57,078 bases of DNA from Sphingomonas sp. SRS2 (GCF_000971055.1 NZ_LARW01000082.1:1-57078), one strand, 5' to 3'. Counted from the stretch's first letter, positions 1 to 10,014 are shown. Notes: generated from the letters alone by a model not told the origin. Numbers and translations are program-made.

Positions 1-223
1 CCTTCAGGTCGGTCTCATTGCCCGCCGCCTGCGAACAATAGCCGCAATTCTCCGCGCAGCCGCCGGTCTTGATCGACAGCAGCGTCGACAGCTGCACCGC
101 GTTCGGATCGTGCCACGCCCGGTGAACGCCCTGCGCCTGAAACAGCAGGTCGTTGAACGGCAGCTCGAACAGCGCCCCGATCTCGCCACGGGTCCAGTCG
201 GTGCGTATCATCGCCCCACTCAT
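1..223 (-). CDS. bioB: Biotin synthase (N-terminal part, cut by window edge)
   Basis: BioB is a radical-SAM enzyme that inserts sulfur into dethiobiotin to make biotin. The first 74 residues are visible and include the radical-SAM cluster motif CAENCGYC (CxxxCxxC), preceded by the BioB-typical stretch [13 protein letters not shown]. The ATG at 223 overlaps the TGA of the mutase gene in an ATGA arrangement, which favours this start over the in-frame ATG at 211 and suggests translational coupling. Its place in a propionyl-CoA carboxylase operon makes sense because that carboxylase needs biotin (inference). The rest of the gene lies beyond the left edge. Confidence 0.93.
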   Translation of the reverse strand, partial: MSGAMIRTDWTRGEIGALFELPFNDLLFQAQGVHRAWHDPNAVQLSTLLSIKTGGCAENCGYCSQAAGNETDLK

Positions 224-2373
224 TCCGCCGCTTCCTCCACGCCTTCCGGCGGCTGGTTATGGCCGAGCAGCCGCAGCACTTCGGTTGCCGCGCTGACGAG
301 GTTGGTGCCGGGGCCGAAAATGCCCTGCACGCCTGCATCGCGAAGGAACTGATAGTCCTGCGCGGGGATGACACCGCCGGCGATCACCTTGATATCGCTG
401 CGGCCCGCATCGCGCAGCAGCCCGATCAGTTCGGGGATCAGCGTCTTGTGGCCCGCCGCGAGGCTGGAGGCGCCGACGATATCGACATCGGCCTTGATCG
501 CCAGCTCGGCGGCTTCCTTCGGCGTCTGGAACAGCGGCCCGGCGACCACCTCGAAGCCGAGATCGCCGAACGCCGAGGAGACGAGGTTCGCGCCGCGGTC
601 ATGCCCGTCCTGACCCATCTTCGCGACGAGCATCTTCGGCTTGCGGCCCTTGCGCCGCTCGATCGCCGAGACGCCCTCGATCAGGCCGGCCCACGCCCGG
701 TCGTCGCCATAGGCGCCGCCATAAATGCCCTTCACCGGGGTCGGGTTCGTCCCATAGCGGCCGAACACCTCCTCCATCGCCGACGAGATTTCGCCGAGCG
801 TAGCGCGGGCGCGGGCACATTCGACCGCGAGACCCAGCAGGTTCTCCTTGCCGCGCGCACCTTCGGTCAATGCGGCCAGCGCCGCCTGGCACTTCGCCTC
901 GTCACGACCCGCCTTCACCTTCTGGATACGGGCGATCTGCGATTCACGCACCGCGACATTATCGACATCGAGGATGTCGATCGGGTCTTCCTGCGCGAGC
1001 TTATACTTGTTGACGCCGACGATGACCTCTTCGACGCGGTCGATCCGCGCCGCCTTGGCCGCCGAAGCCTCCTCGATCATCGCCTTGGGCCAGCCCGCCG
1101 CCACGGCCTTCGCCATGCCGCCGTCGGCCTCGACCTTCTCGATGATCGCCCAGGCCTTGTCGACCAGCTCCTGGGTCAGGCTTTCGACATAATAGGAGCC
1201 GCCGAGCGGATCGACGACCTTGGTCATCCCGGTCTCTTCCTGGATGACGATCTGGGTGTTGCGGGCGATGCGCGCCGAGAAGTCGGTCGGCAGCGCGATC
1301 GCCTCGTCGAGCGCGTTGGTGTGGAGCGACTGGGTGCCGCCCAGCATCGCCGCCATCGCCTCGATCGTGGTGCGCATGACGTTGTTGTACGGGTCCTGCT
1401 CGGTCAGCGAGACGCCCGACGTCTGGCAATGGGTGCGCAGCATCTTCGAGCGCTCGTCCTGTGCGCCGAGCCGGGTCATCACCCGGTGCCACAGCACGCG
1501 CGCGGCGCGCAGCTTCGCGATCTCCATGAAGAAGTTCATGCCGATCGCGAAAAAGAAACTCAGTCGCCCGGCGAACTTGTCGATATCGAGGCCGGAGGCG
1601 ACGCCATATTTCACATATTCCATGCCGTCGGCGATGGTGAAGGCGAGCTCCTGAACCTGCGTCGCCCCGGCCTCCTGCATGTGATAGCCCGAAATCGAGA
1701 TCGAATTGAACTTGGGCATGTTGGTCGAGGTGAAGGCGAAGATGTCCGAGATGATCCGCATGCTCGGCTCGGGCGGGTAGATATAGGTGTTGCGGACCAT
1801 GAACTCCTTGAGGATGTCGTTCTGGATGGTCCCGTCGAGCTGGGCCTGGGGCACGCCCTGCTCCTCGCCCGCGACGATGAAGAAGGCGAGGATCGGGATC
1901 ACCGCGCCGTTCATCGTCATGCTGACCGACATCTGATCGAGCGGGATGCCGTCGAACAGGATCTTCATGTCGTCGATCGTGTCGATCGCGACGCCCGCCT
2001 TGCCGACGTCGCCGGTGACGCGGGGATGATCGCTGTCATAGCCGCGATGCGTGGCGAGATCGAAGGCGACCGACAGGCCCTTCTGCCCGGCCTTCAGGTT
2101 GCGATGGTAGAAGGCGTTCGATGCCTCCGCGGTCGAGAAGCCGGCATATTGGCGGATCGTCCACGGACGCCCGGCATACATCGACGCGCGCACGCCCCGC
2201 GTGAACGGCGCATAGCCCGGCAGGCCCGGATCGATGTCGGCGACGTCCTCGGCGGTGTAGAGCGGCTTGACCGCGATCCCCTCGGGCGTGTTCCAGGTCA
2301 GGTCCTTGCCCTTGACCTCCTTGGCCGCCGCAGCTTCCCATTTGGCCAGATCGGGCTTGTTCTCGTCACTCAT
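220..2373 (-). CDS. scpA: Methylmalonyl-CoA mutase, large one-chain type
   Basis: This enzyme interconverts (R)-methylmalonyl-CoA and succinyl-CoA with adenosylcobalamin, the last step of propionyl-CoA assimilation. The 717-residue protein has the substrate-binding TIM-barrel domain first (landmarks [11 protein letters not shown] and [13 protein letters not shown]) and a C-terminal B12-binding domain with the cobalamin-ligand motif GQDGHDRG. The catalytic and B12 domains lie in one chain of the length usual for MutB/ScpA enzymes. No small MutA-like subunit is adjacent, so a homodimer is likely (inference). A GAGGAA ribosome site lies just upstream of the ATG. The gene follows the epimerase by 28 bases and overlaps bioB by 4. 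Confidence 0.96.
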   Translation of the reverse strand: MSDENKPDLAKWEAAAAKEVKGKDLTWNTPEGIAVKPLYTAEDVADIDPGLPGYAPFTRGVRASMYAGRPWTIRQYAGFSTAEASNAFYHRNLKAGQKGLSVAFDLATHRGYDSDHPRVTGDVGKAGVAIDTIDDMKILFDGIPLDQMSVSMTMNGAVIPILAFFIVAGEEQGVPQAQLDGTIQNDILKEFMVRNTYIYPPEPSMRIISDIFAFTSTNMPKFNSISISGYHMQEAGATQVQELAFTIADGMEYVKYGVASGLDIDKFAGRLSFFFAIGMNFFMEIAKLRAARVLWHRVMTRLGAQDERSKMLRTHCQTSGVSLTEQDPYNNVMRTTIEAMAAMLGGTQSLHTNALDEAIALPTDFSARIARNTQIVIQEETGMTKVVDPLGGSYYVESLTQELVDKAWAIIEKVEADGGMAKAVAAGWPKAMIEEASAAKAARIDRVEEVIVGVNKYKLAQEDPIDILDVDNVAVRESQIARIQKVKAGRDEAKCQAALAALTEGARGKENLLGLAVECARARATLGEISSAMEEVFGRYGTNPTPVKGIYGGAYGDDRAWAGLIEGVSAIERRKGRKPKMLVAKMGQDGHDRGANLVSSAFGDLGFEVVAGPLFQTPKEAAELAIKADVDIVGASSLAAGHKTLIPELIGLLRDAGRSDIKVIAGGVIPAQDYQFLRDAGVQGIFGPGTNLVSAATEVLRLLGHNQPPEGVEEAAE

Positions 2374-2401
2374 CGCACGTTCCTCGCAGAGTCCTTTGGC
2401 T

Positions 2402-2821
2402 TCAGTGACCCGCCTTGGGGGTTTCCATGATCTCGGTCAGCACCCCGCCCATATCCTTGGGGTGGACGAAGAAGATCGGGGTGCCGTGCGCGCCGATCCG
2501 CGGTTCACCGAGGACCTTCGCGCCCGTGCCTTCAAACCAGGCCTTCGCGGCGTGGATATCGGGCACCTCATAGCAAAGATGATGTTGCCCGCCCGCCGGA
2601 TTCTTCGCGAGGAAGCCGTGGATCGGCGAGGCCTCGCCGAGCGGTTCGATCAGCTCGATCTGGCTGTTCGGCGTGTCGACGAAGCAGACCTTCACCCCCT
2701 GCGCGGGCAGATCGAAGGGTTCGCGGATCACCTCCGCACCCATCACGTCGCGATAAAAGGCGATGCTCTTTTCGATCGACGGAGTCGCGACGCCGACATG
2801 GTTCAAACGGCCAAGCTTCAC
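2402..2821 (-). CDS. mce: Methylmalonyl-CoA epimerase
   Basis: This glyoxalase/VOC-fold metalloenzyme epimerises (S)- to (R)-methylmalonyl-CoA between propionyl-CoA carboxylase and the mutase. The 139-residue product starts [13 protein letters not shown]. It contains family landmarks with metal ligands: His in LNHVGV, a second His in QHHLCYEV, and Glu near the C-terminus in GGVLTEIM. I chose the GTG at 2821 because homologous proteins begin here and because it lies two bases after the thiolase stop. A longer reading upstream would run into the thiolase gene and has no family similarity. Confidence 0.93.
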   Translation of the reverse strand: MKLGRLNHVGVATPSIEKSIAFYRDVMGAEVIREPFDLPAQGVKVCFVDTPNSQIELIEPLGEASPIHGFLAKNPAGGQHHLCYEVPDIHAAKAWFEGTGAKVLGEPRIGAHGTPIFFVHPKDMGGVLTEIMETPKAGH

Positions 2822-2823
2822 GA

Positions 2824-4014
2824 TCAGACCCTTTCGATGATCATGGCGATGCCCTGCCCGCCGCCGATGCACATCGTGATCAGCGCGTAACGGCCGCCGG
2901 TGCGCTGCAGCTCATAGGCGGCCTTGACGGTCAGGATCGTGCCGGTCGCGCCGACCGGGTGGCCGAGTGCGATGCCCGACCCGTTCGGGTTGAGCTTCGC
3001 GCGGTCGAAGCCGAGCGACTTGGCGACCGACAACGCCTGCGCCGCGAACGCTTCGTTCGCCTCGATAACGTCCATCTGGTCGAGGGTCAGGCCCGCCCGC
3101 TTGAGCGCGGCCGGCACCGCCTTGATCGGGCCTTCGCCCATATATTCGGGTTCGACGCCGGCATGGCCCCAGGCAACGATCTTCGCCAGCGGCTTCAGGC
3201 CGCGTTTCTCCACCTCGGCACCCGTGGCCAGGACCACCGCGGCCGCGCCATCGTTGATGCCCGACGAATTGGCGGCGGTTACGGTGCCGCCCTCCTTCTT
3301 GAAGGCGGGCTTCATCCCCGCCAGCGTCTCGACGCTGGTGTCCGCGCGCGGATGTTCGTCGGTGTCGAACACGGTCACACCCTTGCGGGTCTTGATCTCG
3401 ATCGGAAGGATCTGCTCCTTGAAGCGTCCCTCGGCGATCGCGCGGGTCGCGCGCTGATGGCCCTCGGCGGCCAGCGCATCCTGCTCATCGCGGCTGATGC
3501 CGTGCCGCTCGGCGCAATTTTCGGCAGTGATACCCATATGATAGCCGCCCGAGGCGTCCTGAAGACCCTCGATCAGCGCATCGGTCAGGACATTATTGCC
3601 CATCTTCACGCCCCATCGCGTGCCATGATCGTGGAAGGGCACGTTTGACATCGTTTCCGCGCCGCCGGCGACGGTGATCGACGCCTCGCCGAGCTGCATC
3701 ATCTGCGCCGCCGAGACGATCGACTGGATTCCCGAACCGCACAGCCGGTTTAGCGTCAGCGCGGGCACCTGATAGGGGATGCCGGCGTTGAGCGCGATCG
3801 TGCGCGACAGCATGCCATCCTTGGCGCTGGTCGGCATGACCTGCCCAATCACGACATGCTCGACGTCGGTGGGCGAAACGCCGGCGCGGCTGATCGCCTC
3901 CGCCACCACCTTGCCGCCCAGATCCGATGGGTAGAAGCCCTTGAGCGAGCCGCCAAAGTCGCCGATCGCGGTGCGCACGCCGCTGACGATATAGATGTCT
4001 TCAAACTGAGCCAT
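2824..4014 (-). CDS. Acetyl-CoA C-acyltransferase (thiolase)
   Basis: A 396-residue thiolase with the usual length and all three active-site signatures. The nucleophilic Cys92 is in LNRLCGSGIQS, the catalytic His is in GHPVGATG, and the second Cys is near the C-terminus in CIGGGQGIA. It condenses or cleaves acyl-CoAs such as acetoacetyl-CoA. The sequence alone does not separate a biosynthetic acetoacetyl-CoA thiolase (PhaA/AtoB) from a degradative 3-ketoacyl-CoA thiolase. It lies 26 bases after pccB and 2 before mce, so it is co-transcribed with the propionyl-CoA genes. A degradative role for branched or odd-chain acyl-CoAs feeding propionyl-CoA is plausible (inference). Confidence 0.92.
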   Translation of the reverse strand: MAQFEDIYIVSGVRTAIGDFGGSLKGFYPSDLGGKVVAEAISRAGVSPTDVEHVVIGQVMPTSAKDGMLSRTIALNAGIPYQVPALTLNRLCGSGIQSIVSAAQMMQLGEASITVAGGAETMSNVPFHDHGTRWGVKMGNNVLTDALIEGLQDASGGYHMGITAENCAERHGISRDEQDALAAEGHQRATRAIAEGRFKEQILPIEIKTRKGVTVFDTDEHPRADTSVETLAGMKPAFKKEGGTVTAANSSGINDGAAAVVLATGAEVEKRGLKPLAKIVAWGHAGVEPEYMGEGPIKAVPAALKRAGLTLDQMDVIEANEAFAAQALSVAKSLGFDRAKLNPNGSGIALGHPVGATGTILTVKAAYELQRTGGRYALITMCIGGGQGIAMIIERV

Positions 4015-4040
4015 GAAGGATTCCTGCTGTCGGCCGCCGG

Positions 4041-5573
4041 TCAGAGCGGGATGTTGTCGTGCTTCTTCCAGGGATTTTCGAGGCTCTTGTTCTTGAGCTT
4101 GCGCAATCCCAGCGCGATGCGGCGCCGCGTCGAATGCGGCATGATCACCTCGTCGATGAAGCCCTTCGACGCCGCCACGAACGGGTTGGCGAAGCGGTCC
4201 TCATATTCCTTGGTCCGCGCCGCAATCTTCTCCTTGTCGCCGATATCCTTGCGGAAGATGATCTCGACCGCGCCCTTCGCGCCCATCACCGCGATCTCCG
4301 CGGTCGGCCAGGCATAGTTGAGGTCGCCGCGCAGATGCTTCGACGCCATCACGTCATAGGCCCCGCCATAGGCCTTGCGGGTGATCACGGTGATCTTCGG
4401 CACGGTCGCCTCGCCATAGGCGAAGAGCAGCTTGGCGCCATGCTTGATGATACCATTATGCTCCTGCGCGGTGCCGGGCAAGAAGCCGGGCACATCGACG
4501 AAGGTGACGATCGGAATATCGAAGGCGTCGCAGAAGCGGACGAAGCGCGCCGCCTTCTTCGATGAATTGATGTCGAGGCAGCCCGCCAGCACCAGCGGCT
4601 GATTGGCGACGATGCCGACCGGTCGGCCCTCAATCCGGCCGAAGCCGATGATGATGTTGCCGGCATGGTTCGGCTGCACCTCGAAGAAATCGCCCTCATC
4701 GACGACCTTCGCGATCAGCTCCTTCATGTCATAGGGCCGGGTCGCGCTGTCGGGGATCAGGGTGTCGAGGCTCGGCTCGATCCGGTCCCACGCATCGTCG
4801 GTCGGCCGGGTCGGCAGCTCGTGCCGGTTCGACAGCGGCAGGAAGTCGACGAATTCGCGCACCGACAGCAGCGCTTCGATGTCGTTTTCGAAGGCATTGT
4901 CGGCGACCGAGGTCTTGGTGGTGTGGGTGACCGCGCCGCCCAGCTCCTCCTGCGTCACCACTTCGTTGGTGACGGTCTTCACCACGTCGGGGCCGGTGAC
5001 GAACATGAAGGACGAATCCTTCACCATGAAGATGAAGTCGGTCATCGCCGGCGAATAGACCGCACCGCCCGCGCAGGGGCCCATGATCACGCTGATCTGC
5101 GGCACCACGCCCGATGCCAGGATGTTGCGCTGGAACACCTCGGCATAGCCGCCGAGCGAGGCGACGCCTTCCTGGATGCGCGCTCCGCCCGAATCGTTGA
5201 GGCCGATCACGGGCGCGCCGACCTTCATCGCCATGTCCATGACCTTGCAGATCTTCTGCGCGTGCCGCTCGCTCAGCGCGCCGCCGTAAACGGTGAAGTC
5301 CTGGCTGAAGAGGAAGACCAGCCGGCCGTTGATCGTGCCCGATCCGGTGACGACGCCGTCGCCCGGAATATGCTCCTGATCCATGCCGAAGTCGGTGCAA
5401 TTATGCTCGACATACATGTCGAGCTCCTCGAACGAGCCTTCGTCGAGCAGCACCTCGACCCGCTCGCGCGCGGTGAGCTTGCCCTTCTTGTGCTGCGCCT
5501 CGATGCGCTTTTCGCCGCCGCCCAGCCGGGCCGCGGCGCGTTTTTCTTCGAGCTTCTGCAGGATCGCCAGCAT
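4041..5573 (-). CDS. pccB: Propionyl-CoA carboxylase beta chain (carboxyltransferase)
   Basis: This subunit transfers the carboxyl group from carboxybiotin to propionyl-CoA, giving (S)-methylmalonyl-CoA. The 510-residue protein matches the family length. It shows the N-terminal signature [20 protein letters not shown], the acyl-CoA site region [12 protein letters not shown], and the biotin-binding half with [11 protein letters not shown] and [13 protein letters not shown]. The ATG at 5573 is preceded by an AAGGAG site. The open frame continues far upstream but that stretch is antisense to the regulator gene and has no family match. The biotin-carrying PccA is not in the window. It is the first gene of the minus-strand operon, and regulation by the divergent gene at 5793 is likely. 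Confidence 0.95.
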   Translation of the reverse strand: MLAILQKLEEKRAAARLGGGEKRIEAQHKKGKLTARERVEVLLDEGSFEELDMYVEHNCTDFGMDQEHIPGDGVVTGSGTINGRLVFLFSQDFTVYGGALSERHAQKICKVMDMAMKVGAPVIGLNDSGGARIQEGVASLGGYAEVFQRNILASGVVPQISVIMGPCAGGAVYSPAMTDFIFMVKDSSFMFVTGPDVVKTVTNEVVTQEELGGAVTHTTKTSVADNAFENDIEALLSVREFVDFLPLSNRHELPTRPTDDAWDRIEPSLDTLIPDSATRPYDMKELIAKVVDEGDFFEVQPNHAGNIIIGFGRIEGRPVGIVANQPLVLAGCLDINSSKKAARFVRFCDAFDIPIVTFVDVPGFLPGTAQEHNGIIKHGAKLLFAYGEATVPKITVITRKAYGGAYDVMASKHLRGDLNYAWPTAEIAVMGAKGAVEIIFRKDIGDKEKIAARTKEYEDRFANPFVAASKGFIDEVIMPHSTRRRIALGLRKLKNKSLENPWKKHDNIPL

Positions 5574-5636
5574 CGGGACACTCTGCTCCTTTAGGTGGAT
5601 TCGTAGGCGACCCCTTTCCAATCTTTGGCGGATAAG

Positions 5637-5682
5637 GCAAATGTGAATTTGCGGAATTGCGAAGTAGGGGTTTGCGGATTGC
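5637..5682. promoter_or_regulatory. Candidate operator: TTTGC half-site cluster
   Basis: The region between pccB and the divergent regulator holds an inverted repeat GCAAAT-GTGA-ATTTGC (5637-5652). It overlaps a direct repeat TTTGCGGAATTGC (5648-5660) and TTTGCGGATTGC (5671-5682). The RamB/PrpR-type relatives of the adjacent regulator are known to recognise TTTGC-containing sites in actinobacteria, so this is a reasonable operator. The link is inference. Confidence 0.45.
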
Positions 5683-5686
5683 TTCC

Positions 5687-5774
5687 CGTCAGCCGGGCGA
5701 ACGTCGGCATCTCCCCTGTTCTTCCGGCCGCAGCGCGGAGAAGGCAGAGAGACTCCAGCTTTCGCTGGATGACG
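5687..5774. repeat. Degenerate dispersed palindromic repeat
   Basis: A weak copy of the palindromic repeat family seen more clearly at 27772-27853. It has a left arm GTCAGCCGGGCGAA and a right arm CCAGCTTTCGCTGGATGACG flanking a non-matching middle. It lies between the candidate operator and the start of the regulator gene. Confidence 0.5.
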
Positions 5775-5792
5775 TGAAGGGAGCTGGAGATC

Positions 5793-7211
5793 ATGGCGCG
5801 TCGCACCGGCACCCGATTGTTCGCAGGCCACGAGCTTCGTGCCCTGCGCAATCGCGTCGGCCTCGGCCAGGCGGCGATGGCGGCGCGGGTCGGCCTGTCG
5901 GTTTCCTATTTGTCGCAGCTCGAGAATGACGACCGGCCCGTGACCCCGGCGGTCACGGAGGCATTCGCGCGCGCCTTTCCGATCGACTGGAACGCGGCGC
6001 AGGCCGACGATGCCGAGCGGCGGCTGGCGGCGCTGCGCGAGGCTTTCGCCAATCCGCTCTTCACATCGGAGGAGTTCGGTCCCCAGCAGCTCCACCGCGC
6101 GGTCGAGCAGCAGCCGCTGTTCGCCGATCAGTTCGTCCGCCTTCACGATGCCTATCGCCGCGCCGAGGAACGCCTGCAGATGGTCGACGACCGGATCGCA
6201 AGCGGTGTGCCGGGTGACGACCGGCTGCCGTGGGAGGAGGTCCGCGACTGGTTTCACGAGGCGGGCAATTATGTCGACAGCATCGATCGCGCCGCCGAGG
6301 CGCTGGCGCACGAACTCGATGCCGAGCCGCTGTCCGAAACGCTGGTCGCGCATGTGCTGAAAAGCCGCCATGGCGTCGACGTTGTCACCACCAGCGACGA
6401 TGGCGGGATGCTGCGCCGGTTCGATCGGGCACGCGGGCTGCTCTCGATCGGCGCCGCCCAGCCGGCCGAGACCCGCCGCTTCATGCTGGCGCACCAGCTG
6501 GCCCAGCTCGAATTCCGCGACCAGATCGCCGCCGTCGCGGGGCAGGCGCGGCTGCGCGCGCCGGAAGGGCTTCCGCTGCTGTCGGTCGGCCTCGCCAACT
6601 ATGCGGCGGGCGCGCTGCTCATGCCCTATGGCCGCTTCCGCGAGACCGCGCGGGCGATGCGGCACGACATCGACCGGCTGTGCCAGCGCTTCGGGGTGAG
6701 CTTCGAGCAGGCGTGCCACCGGCTGTCGACGCTGCAGCGCCCTGCCGAGCGCGGCGTGCCGCTATTCTTCTGTCGGGTCGACATGGCGGGCAATATCACC
6801 AAGCGCCATTCGGCGACCCGGCTGCAATTCGCCCGGTTCGGCGGCGCCTGCCCGCTATGGATCGTCCATGAGGCGGTGGCGATCGCCGACCGCATCCACG
6901 TCCAGCTCGCCGAAATGCCCGACGGTGTGCGCTATGTCTCGATGGCGAAGGGGCTGGTGAAACCATCAGGCAGCTTCACCCGCGCGCCGCGCCGCTTCGC
7001 GGTCGCGCTCGGCTGCGAAGTCGAACATGCCCGCGACTTCATCTATGCCGATGCCCTCGATATCGGCAATCTGGAGGCCGCGACCCCGATCGGCATCTCC
7101 TGCCGCCTTTGCCCGCGGCAGGCATGCGACCAGCGCGCCTTTCCCCCAGCCGGACGCGCGATCGCGGTGGATGCCGACCGGCGCGATGTGGTCCCCTATC
7201 GAGTGGCTTGA
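5793..7211 (+). CDS. ScfR/RamB-type XRE regulator with IrrE-like and DUF2083-like domains
   Basis: A 472-residue regulator. Residues ~9-65 form an XRE helix-turn-helix ([20 protein letters not shown]). The middle resembles the ImmA/IrrE-type domain and the C-terminal third resembles DUF2083, ending with the family's cysteine signature [16 protein letters not shown]. This is the architecture of short-chain acyl-CoA-responsive regulators (ScfR, RamB, PrpR types) that control acetate, glyoxylate or propionate genes. It is divergent from pccB with about 220 bases between the starts, so control of the propionyl-CoA operon is the natural inference. The effector (propionyl- or methylmalonyl-CoA, or another) cannot be read from sequence. 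Confidence 0.85.
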   Translation: MARRTGTRLFAGHELRALRNRVGLGQAAMAARVGLSVSYLSQLENDDRPVTPAVTEAFARAFPIDWNAAQADDAERRLAALREAFANPLFTSEEFGPQQLHRAVEQQPLFADQFVRLHDAYRRAEERLQMVDDRIASGVPGDDRLPWEEVRDWFHEAGNYVDSIDRAAEALAHELDAEPLSETLVAHVLKSRHGVDVVTTSDDGGMLRRFDRARGLLSIGAAQPAETRRFMLAHQLAQLEFRDQIAAVAGQARLRAPEGLPLLSVGLANYAAGALLMPYGRFRETARAMRHDIDRLCQRFGVSFEQACHRLSTLQRPAERGVPLFFCRVDMAGNITKRHSATRLQFARFGGACPLWIVHEAVAIADRIHVQLAEMPDGVRYVSMAKGLVKPSGSFTRAPRRFAVALGCEVEHARDFIYADALDIGNLEAATPIGISCRLCPRQACDQRAFPPAGRAIAVDADRRDVVPYRVA

Positions 7212-7290
7212 GCCGGATCGAGCAGGCGGGGCGGCCGGCACGCGGCGCGTCTTCGCCGGCCAATGAGTCGGCTGTTGCCGAGATTCTGCC

Positions 7291-8160
7291 CTAGAAGGAC
7301 GGAACCGGCGTTTCGCCCGAATAATCGTAGAAACCCTTGCCGCTCTTGCGGCCGAGCCAGCCGGCTTCGACCATCTTGGAGAGGATCGGAGCGGGGCGAT
7401 ATTTGGGATCACCAAAGTCGGCTTGGAATATCTTCAAAATCTCCAGAATCGTGTCGAGCCCGATCATGTCCGACAGCGCCAGCGGCCCCATCGGGTGGCC
7501 GAGGCCGAGCTTCACCCCAGCGTCGATATCGGGGATCGATGCAAGGCGCTCGCCCGCCGCGAACGCCGCTTCGTTGAGCAGCGGCAGCAGGATGCGGTTG
7601 ACCACGAAGCCCGGGCTGTCGGTGGCAAGGATCGTCGTCTTGCCAGTGCGCCGGCCGAATTCCTCGGCGACCGTCACCGCCGCATCGCCCGTCGCCAGGC
7701 CCTTGATCAGTTCGAGCAGCGGCATCAACGGCACGGGATTGAAAAAATGCATGCCGATGAAGCGGGCCGGATCGGGCGCCGCCTGCGCCAGCCGGGTGAT
7801 CGAGATCGACGAGGTGTTGGTGGCGAGGATAGCATTCGGGGCGAGCACCTTGCCGATATTTTCAAAGATCACCCGCTTGACCGACTCACGCTCGGTCGCG
7901 GCTTCGATGATCAGGTCGGCGTCACGCATTGGCTCCAGGTCGGCGACGGGGACGAGCAAGTCGGCCGCCCGGTCGCGCTTCCCGGCTTCGAGCTTGCCGC
8001 GCTCGACCGCCTTGTCGAGCATCTTCAGGATCCCGGCCTTGCCCTTGGTGGCGACGTCGATCGACACGTCGGAAAGCAGCACCTTGATGCCCGCCTGCGC
8101 CGCGATCTGCGCGATACCCGCGCCCATCTGCCCCGCGCCGACGACTCCGATGATATCCAT
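7291..8160 (-). CDS. hbd: 3-hydroxybutyryl-CoA dehydrogenase
   Basis: NAD(P)-dependent oxidation of 3-hydroxybutyryl-CoA to acetoacetyl-CoA, or the reverse. The 289-residue protein begins with a Rossmann dinucleotide fold ([17 protein letters not shown]). It carries the family signature around the catalytic His ([19 protein letters not shown]) and ends with the helical dimerisation domain ([16 protein letters not shown], then [12 protein letters not shown]). The ATG at 8160 was chosen because the Rossmann motif starts six residues later. A GGGAG ribosome site overlaps a perfect palindrome at 8170-8187. The gene follows queG by only 32 bases on the same strand. Confidence 0.93.
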   Translation of the reverse strand: MDIIGVVGAGQMGAGIAQIAAQAGIKVLLSDVSIDVATKGKAGILKMLDKAVERGKLEAGKRDRAADLLVPVADLEPMRDADLIIEAATERESVKRVIFENIGKVLAPNAILATNTSSISITRLAQAAPDPARFIGMHFFNPVPLMPLLELIKGLATGDAAVTVAEEFGRRTGKTTILATDSPGFVVNRILLPLLNEAAFAAGERLASIPDIDAGVKLGLGHPMGPLALSDMIGLDTILEILKIFQADFGDPKYRPAPILSKMVEAGWLGRKSGKGFYDYSGETPVPSF

Positions 8161-8169
8161 GATCGAGCT

Positions 8170-8187
8170 CCCAAACGAGTGTTTGGG
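8170..8187. promoter_or_regulatory. PsrA-like palindrome in the hbd leader
   Basis: A perfect 7-4-7 inverted repeat CCCAAAC-GAGT-GTTTGGG ends 10 bases upstream of the hbd ATG. The core CAAAC-N4-GTTTG fits the site reported for PsrA-type TetR regulators of fatty-acid oxidation genes. As RNA it would form a small hairpin covering the ribosome site, or it may act as a terminator for queG. Confidence 0.5.
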
Positions 8188-8192
8188 GCCTG

Positions 8193-9350
8193 TTATCGGG
8201 CGACGGCGGCCTTCGCAACCGCGACATTCCACTCATTGACGACGGTGACGTCACCCTCGCCCGTCGCCCGACAGGCATGCTCCGCGGCGAAAGCGGACGG
8301 ATCGAGCCGCGCCAACGCCCAGACAGCCGCGCCGCGCACCACCGCCGCCGGATCGTCGAGCAACGCGCGGACGGGCGGCAGCAGGCCGGCAAGCCCGCTA
8401 TTGCCCGCCGCGATCAGAGCGTTGCGGATCATCCGGTCGCGGCCGATCCGCTTGATCGGCGACCCCGCGAACACCGCGCGAAAGGCCGCATCATCGAGGG
8501 CCAGCAGGTCGCCCAGCTCGGGCGCGGCCAGTTCCGCGCGCGCGGCGAAGGCGCGATTGGCGGCGGCATCCTCGGCGAACTTGTTCCAGGGGCAGACCGC
8601 GAGACAATCGTCGCAACCATAGATGCGGTTGCCGATCGGCTCGCGGAATTCCTCCGGAATCGGCCCCTGATGCTCAATCGTTAGATAGGAAATGCAGCGC
8701 CGCGCATCGACGACATAGGGACGCGGAAAGGCGTCGGTCGGACAGGCCGCCTGGCAGGCGTTGCAACTGCCGCAGCGGTCGTCATGCGCATCGTCGGGCG
8801 GCAGATCGAGCGAGGTCATGATCGCCCCGAGGAACAGCCAACTCCCATGGTCGCGCGAGACGAGATTGCTGTGCTTGCCCTGCCAGCCGAGCCCCGCCGC
8901 CGCCGACAGCGGCTTTTCCATCACCGGCGCGGTATCGACGAAGACCTTCAGCTCGCCCCCGGCGCGGTCGATCATCCAGCGCGCCAGCGCCTTGAGCGCC
9001 TTCTTGACGATATCGTGATAGTCGGCGCCCTGCGCGTAGACCGAGATCCGCCCGATCCCCGCCTCGCCGGCCAGCCGCAGCGGATCTTCAGGCGGGGCAT
9101 AGCTCATCCCCAGCATGATCAGGCTGCGCGATTCGGGCCACAGCCCCTGCGGCCGGCCGCGATGGGTTTTGCGCGCCTCCATCCATTCCATCGATCCATG
9201 CGCGCCCGATTCGAGCCATTCGTCGAGCCGCGCCGCGCTTTCGGGCGTGGCATCCGCGCGCGCAAAACCGCAGGCGGCAAAGCCCAGCGCCAGCGCCTCA
9301 GCCCGGATGGCCTCGCGTAATGCGATCGGATCGTCGGTCACGGACCTCAT
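8193..9350 (-). CDS. queG: Epoxyqueuosine reductase
   Basis: QueG is a cobalamin- and iron-sulfur-dependent enzyme that performs the last step of queuosine tRNA modification. The 385-residue product has the QueG pattern [19 protein letters not shown], then two 4Fe-4S motifs, [14 protein letters not shown] and [11 protein letters not shown], and a C-terminal HEAT-like tail rich in Ala and Leu. The length matches the family. The start at 9350 gives the usual N-terminus; an in-frame GTG at 9341 is possible. It requires cobalamin, as does the methylmalonyl-CoA mutase nearby. Confidence 0.93.
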   Translation of the reverse strand: MRSVTDDPIALREAIRAEALALGFAACGFARADATPESAARLDEWLESGAHGSMEWMEARKTHRGRPQGLWPESRSLIMLGMSYAPPEDPLRLAGEAGIGRISVYAQGADYHDIVKKALKALARWMIDRAGGELKVFVDTAPVMEKPLSAAAGLGWQGKHSNLVSRDHGSWLFLGAIMTSLDLPPDDAHDDRCGSCNACQAACPTDAFPRPYVVDARRCISYLTIEHQGPIPEEFREPIGNRIYGCDDCLAVCPWNKFAEDAAANRAFAARAELAAPELGDLLALDDAAFRAVFAGSPIKRIGRDRMIRNALIAAGNSGLAGLLPPVRALLDDPAAVVRGAAVWALARLDPSAFAAEHACRATGEGDVTVVNEWNVAVAKAAVAR

Positions 9351-9359
9351 CTAATGGCT

Positions 9360-9436
9360 GTTCCACCGTCGTGGAACCCGCACTGGCCTGTTTGGGCAAA
9401 GGTCGAAGACGCCAGGGCGTAACCTTCGCCAAGGTT
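9360..9436. promoter_or_regulatory. Two palindromes in the queG/msrB divergent region
   Basis: Two perfect inverted repeats lie between the divergent genes: GTTCCAC-CGTC-GTGGAAC at 9360-9377, ten bases from the queG start, and AACCTT-CGCC-AAGGTT at 9421-9436, about 40 bases before msrB. They could be operators or leader hairpins. No specific regulator is suggested. Confidence 0.35.
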
Positions 9437-9478
9437 GATGCGTATCTTCTTCGTCCCCAGATAGAGGGAGAGGAGCGC

Positions 9479-9973
9479 ATGGACATGATCGACCGGAGAA
9501 CATTGCTGGGTGCGGGGATGACCACCGCAGTCGCCGCGATCATCGGCGGCCGGGCCATGTCAGCCGCGTCCCCCAGGGAAAGCTTCGCCATCACGCTCAG
9601 CGATGCCGAATGGCGCAGGAAGCTGAGCCCGCTGGCCTATGAGGTGCTGCGCAAAGAGGCGACCGAGCGCGCCTTCACCAGCCCGCTGAACAAGGAGCAC
9701 CGCGTCGGCACCTTCACCTGCGCGGGCTGCGCGCTGCCGCTTTTCGCGTGGCGCACAAAATTCGAAAGCGGCACCGGCTGGCCGAGCTTCTATCAGCCGC
9801 TGCCCCGCGCAGTTCGCACCCGCACCGACCGTACCCTGGGCATGGCGCGCACCGAGGTGCATTGCAGCCGCTGCGGCGGCCATCTCGGCCATGTGTTCGA
9901 GGACGGGCCGCAGCCGACCGGGCTGCGCTATTGCATGAACGGGGTGTCGCTGGCGTTCGTGGCGAAGGCCTGA
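9479..9973 (+). CDS. msrB: Peptide-methionine (R)-S-oxide reductase with Tat-like signal
   Basis: MsrB reduces methionine-R-sulfoxide in damaged proteins. The 164-residue product has the two zinc-binding CxxC pairs (CAGC and CSRC), the substrate-site landmark SGTGWPSFYQPL and the catalytic Cys in RYCMNGVSLAF. The N-terminus is unusual for a cytosolic MsrB. MIDRRTLLGAG followed by a hydrophobic stretch and AMSA looks like a twin-arginine signal, so periplasmic export of a folded protein is likely (inference). The ATG at 9479 has an AGGAG site (9470-9474). Upstream in-frame codons lack family similarity. Confidence 0.92.
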   Translation: MDMIDRRTLLGAGMTTAVAAIIGGRAMSAASPRESFAITLSDAEWRRKLSPLAYEVLRKEATERAFTSPLNKEHRVGTFTCAGCALPLFAWRTKFESGTGWPSFYQPLPRAVRTRTDRTLGMARTEVHCSRCGGHLGHVFEDGPQPTGLRYCMNGVSLAFVAKA

Positions 9974-10014
9974 TTCGCCTACAGGACGAGCCGACTGGCC
10001 CGCCCCGCGGAAAC

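Noticed and set aside
259-2430. 723-codon open frame antisense to the methylmalonyl-CoA mutase gene
   Set aside because: High-GC codon bias leaves the opposite strand open; the translation is Arg/Asp/His-rich and resembles no family, while the mutase on the other strand is unambiguous.
5574-6719. N-terminal extension of pccB to about 890 residues
   Set aside because: The extra part is antisense to the regulator gene; the ribosome site and family start are at 5573.
7233-7261. Hairpin GGCCGGC/GCCGGCC between the regulator and hbd as a terminator
   Set aside because: The loop is long (15 bases) and no T-run follows, so evidence is too weak to call, although the convergent position would fit.
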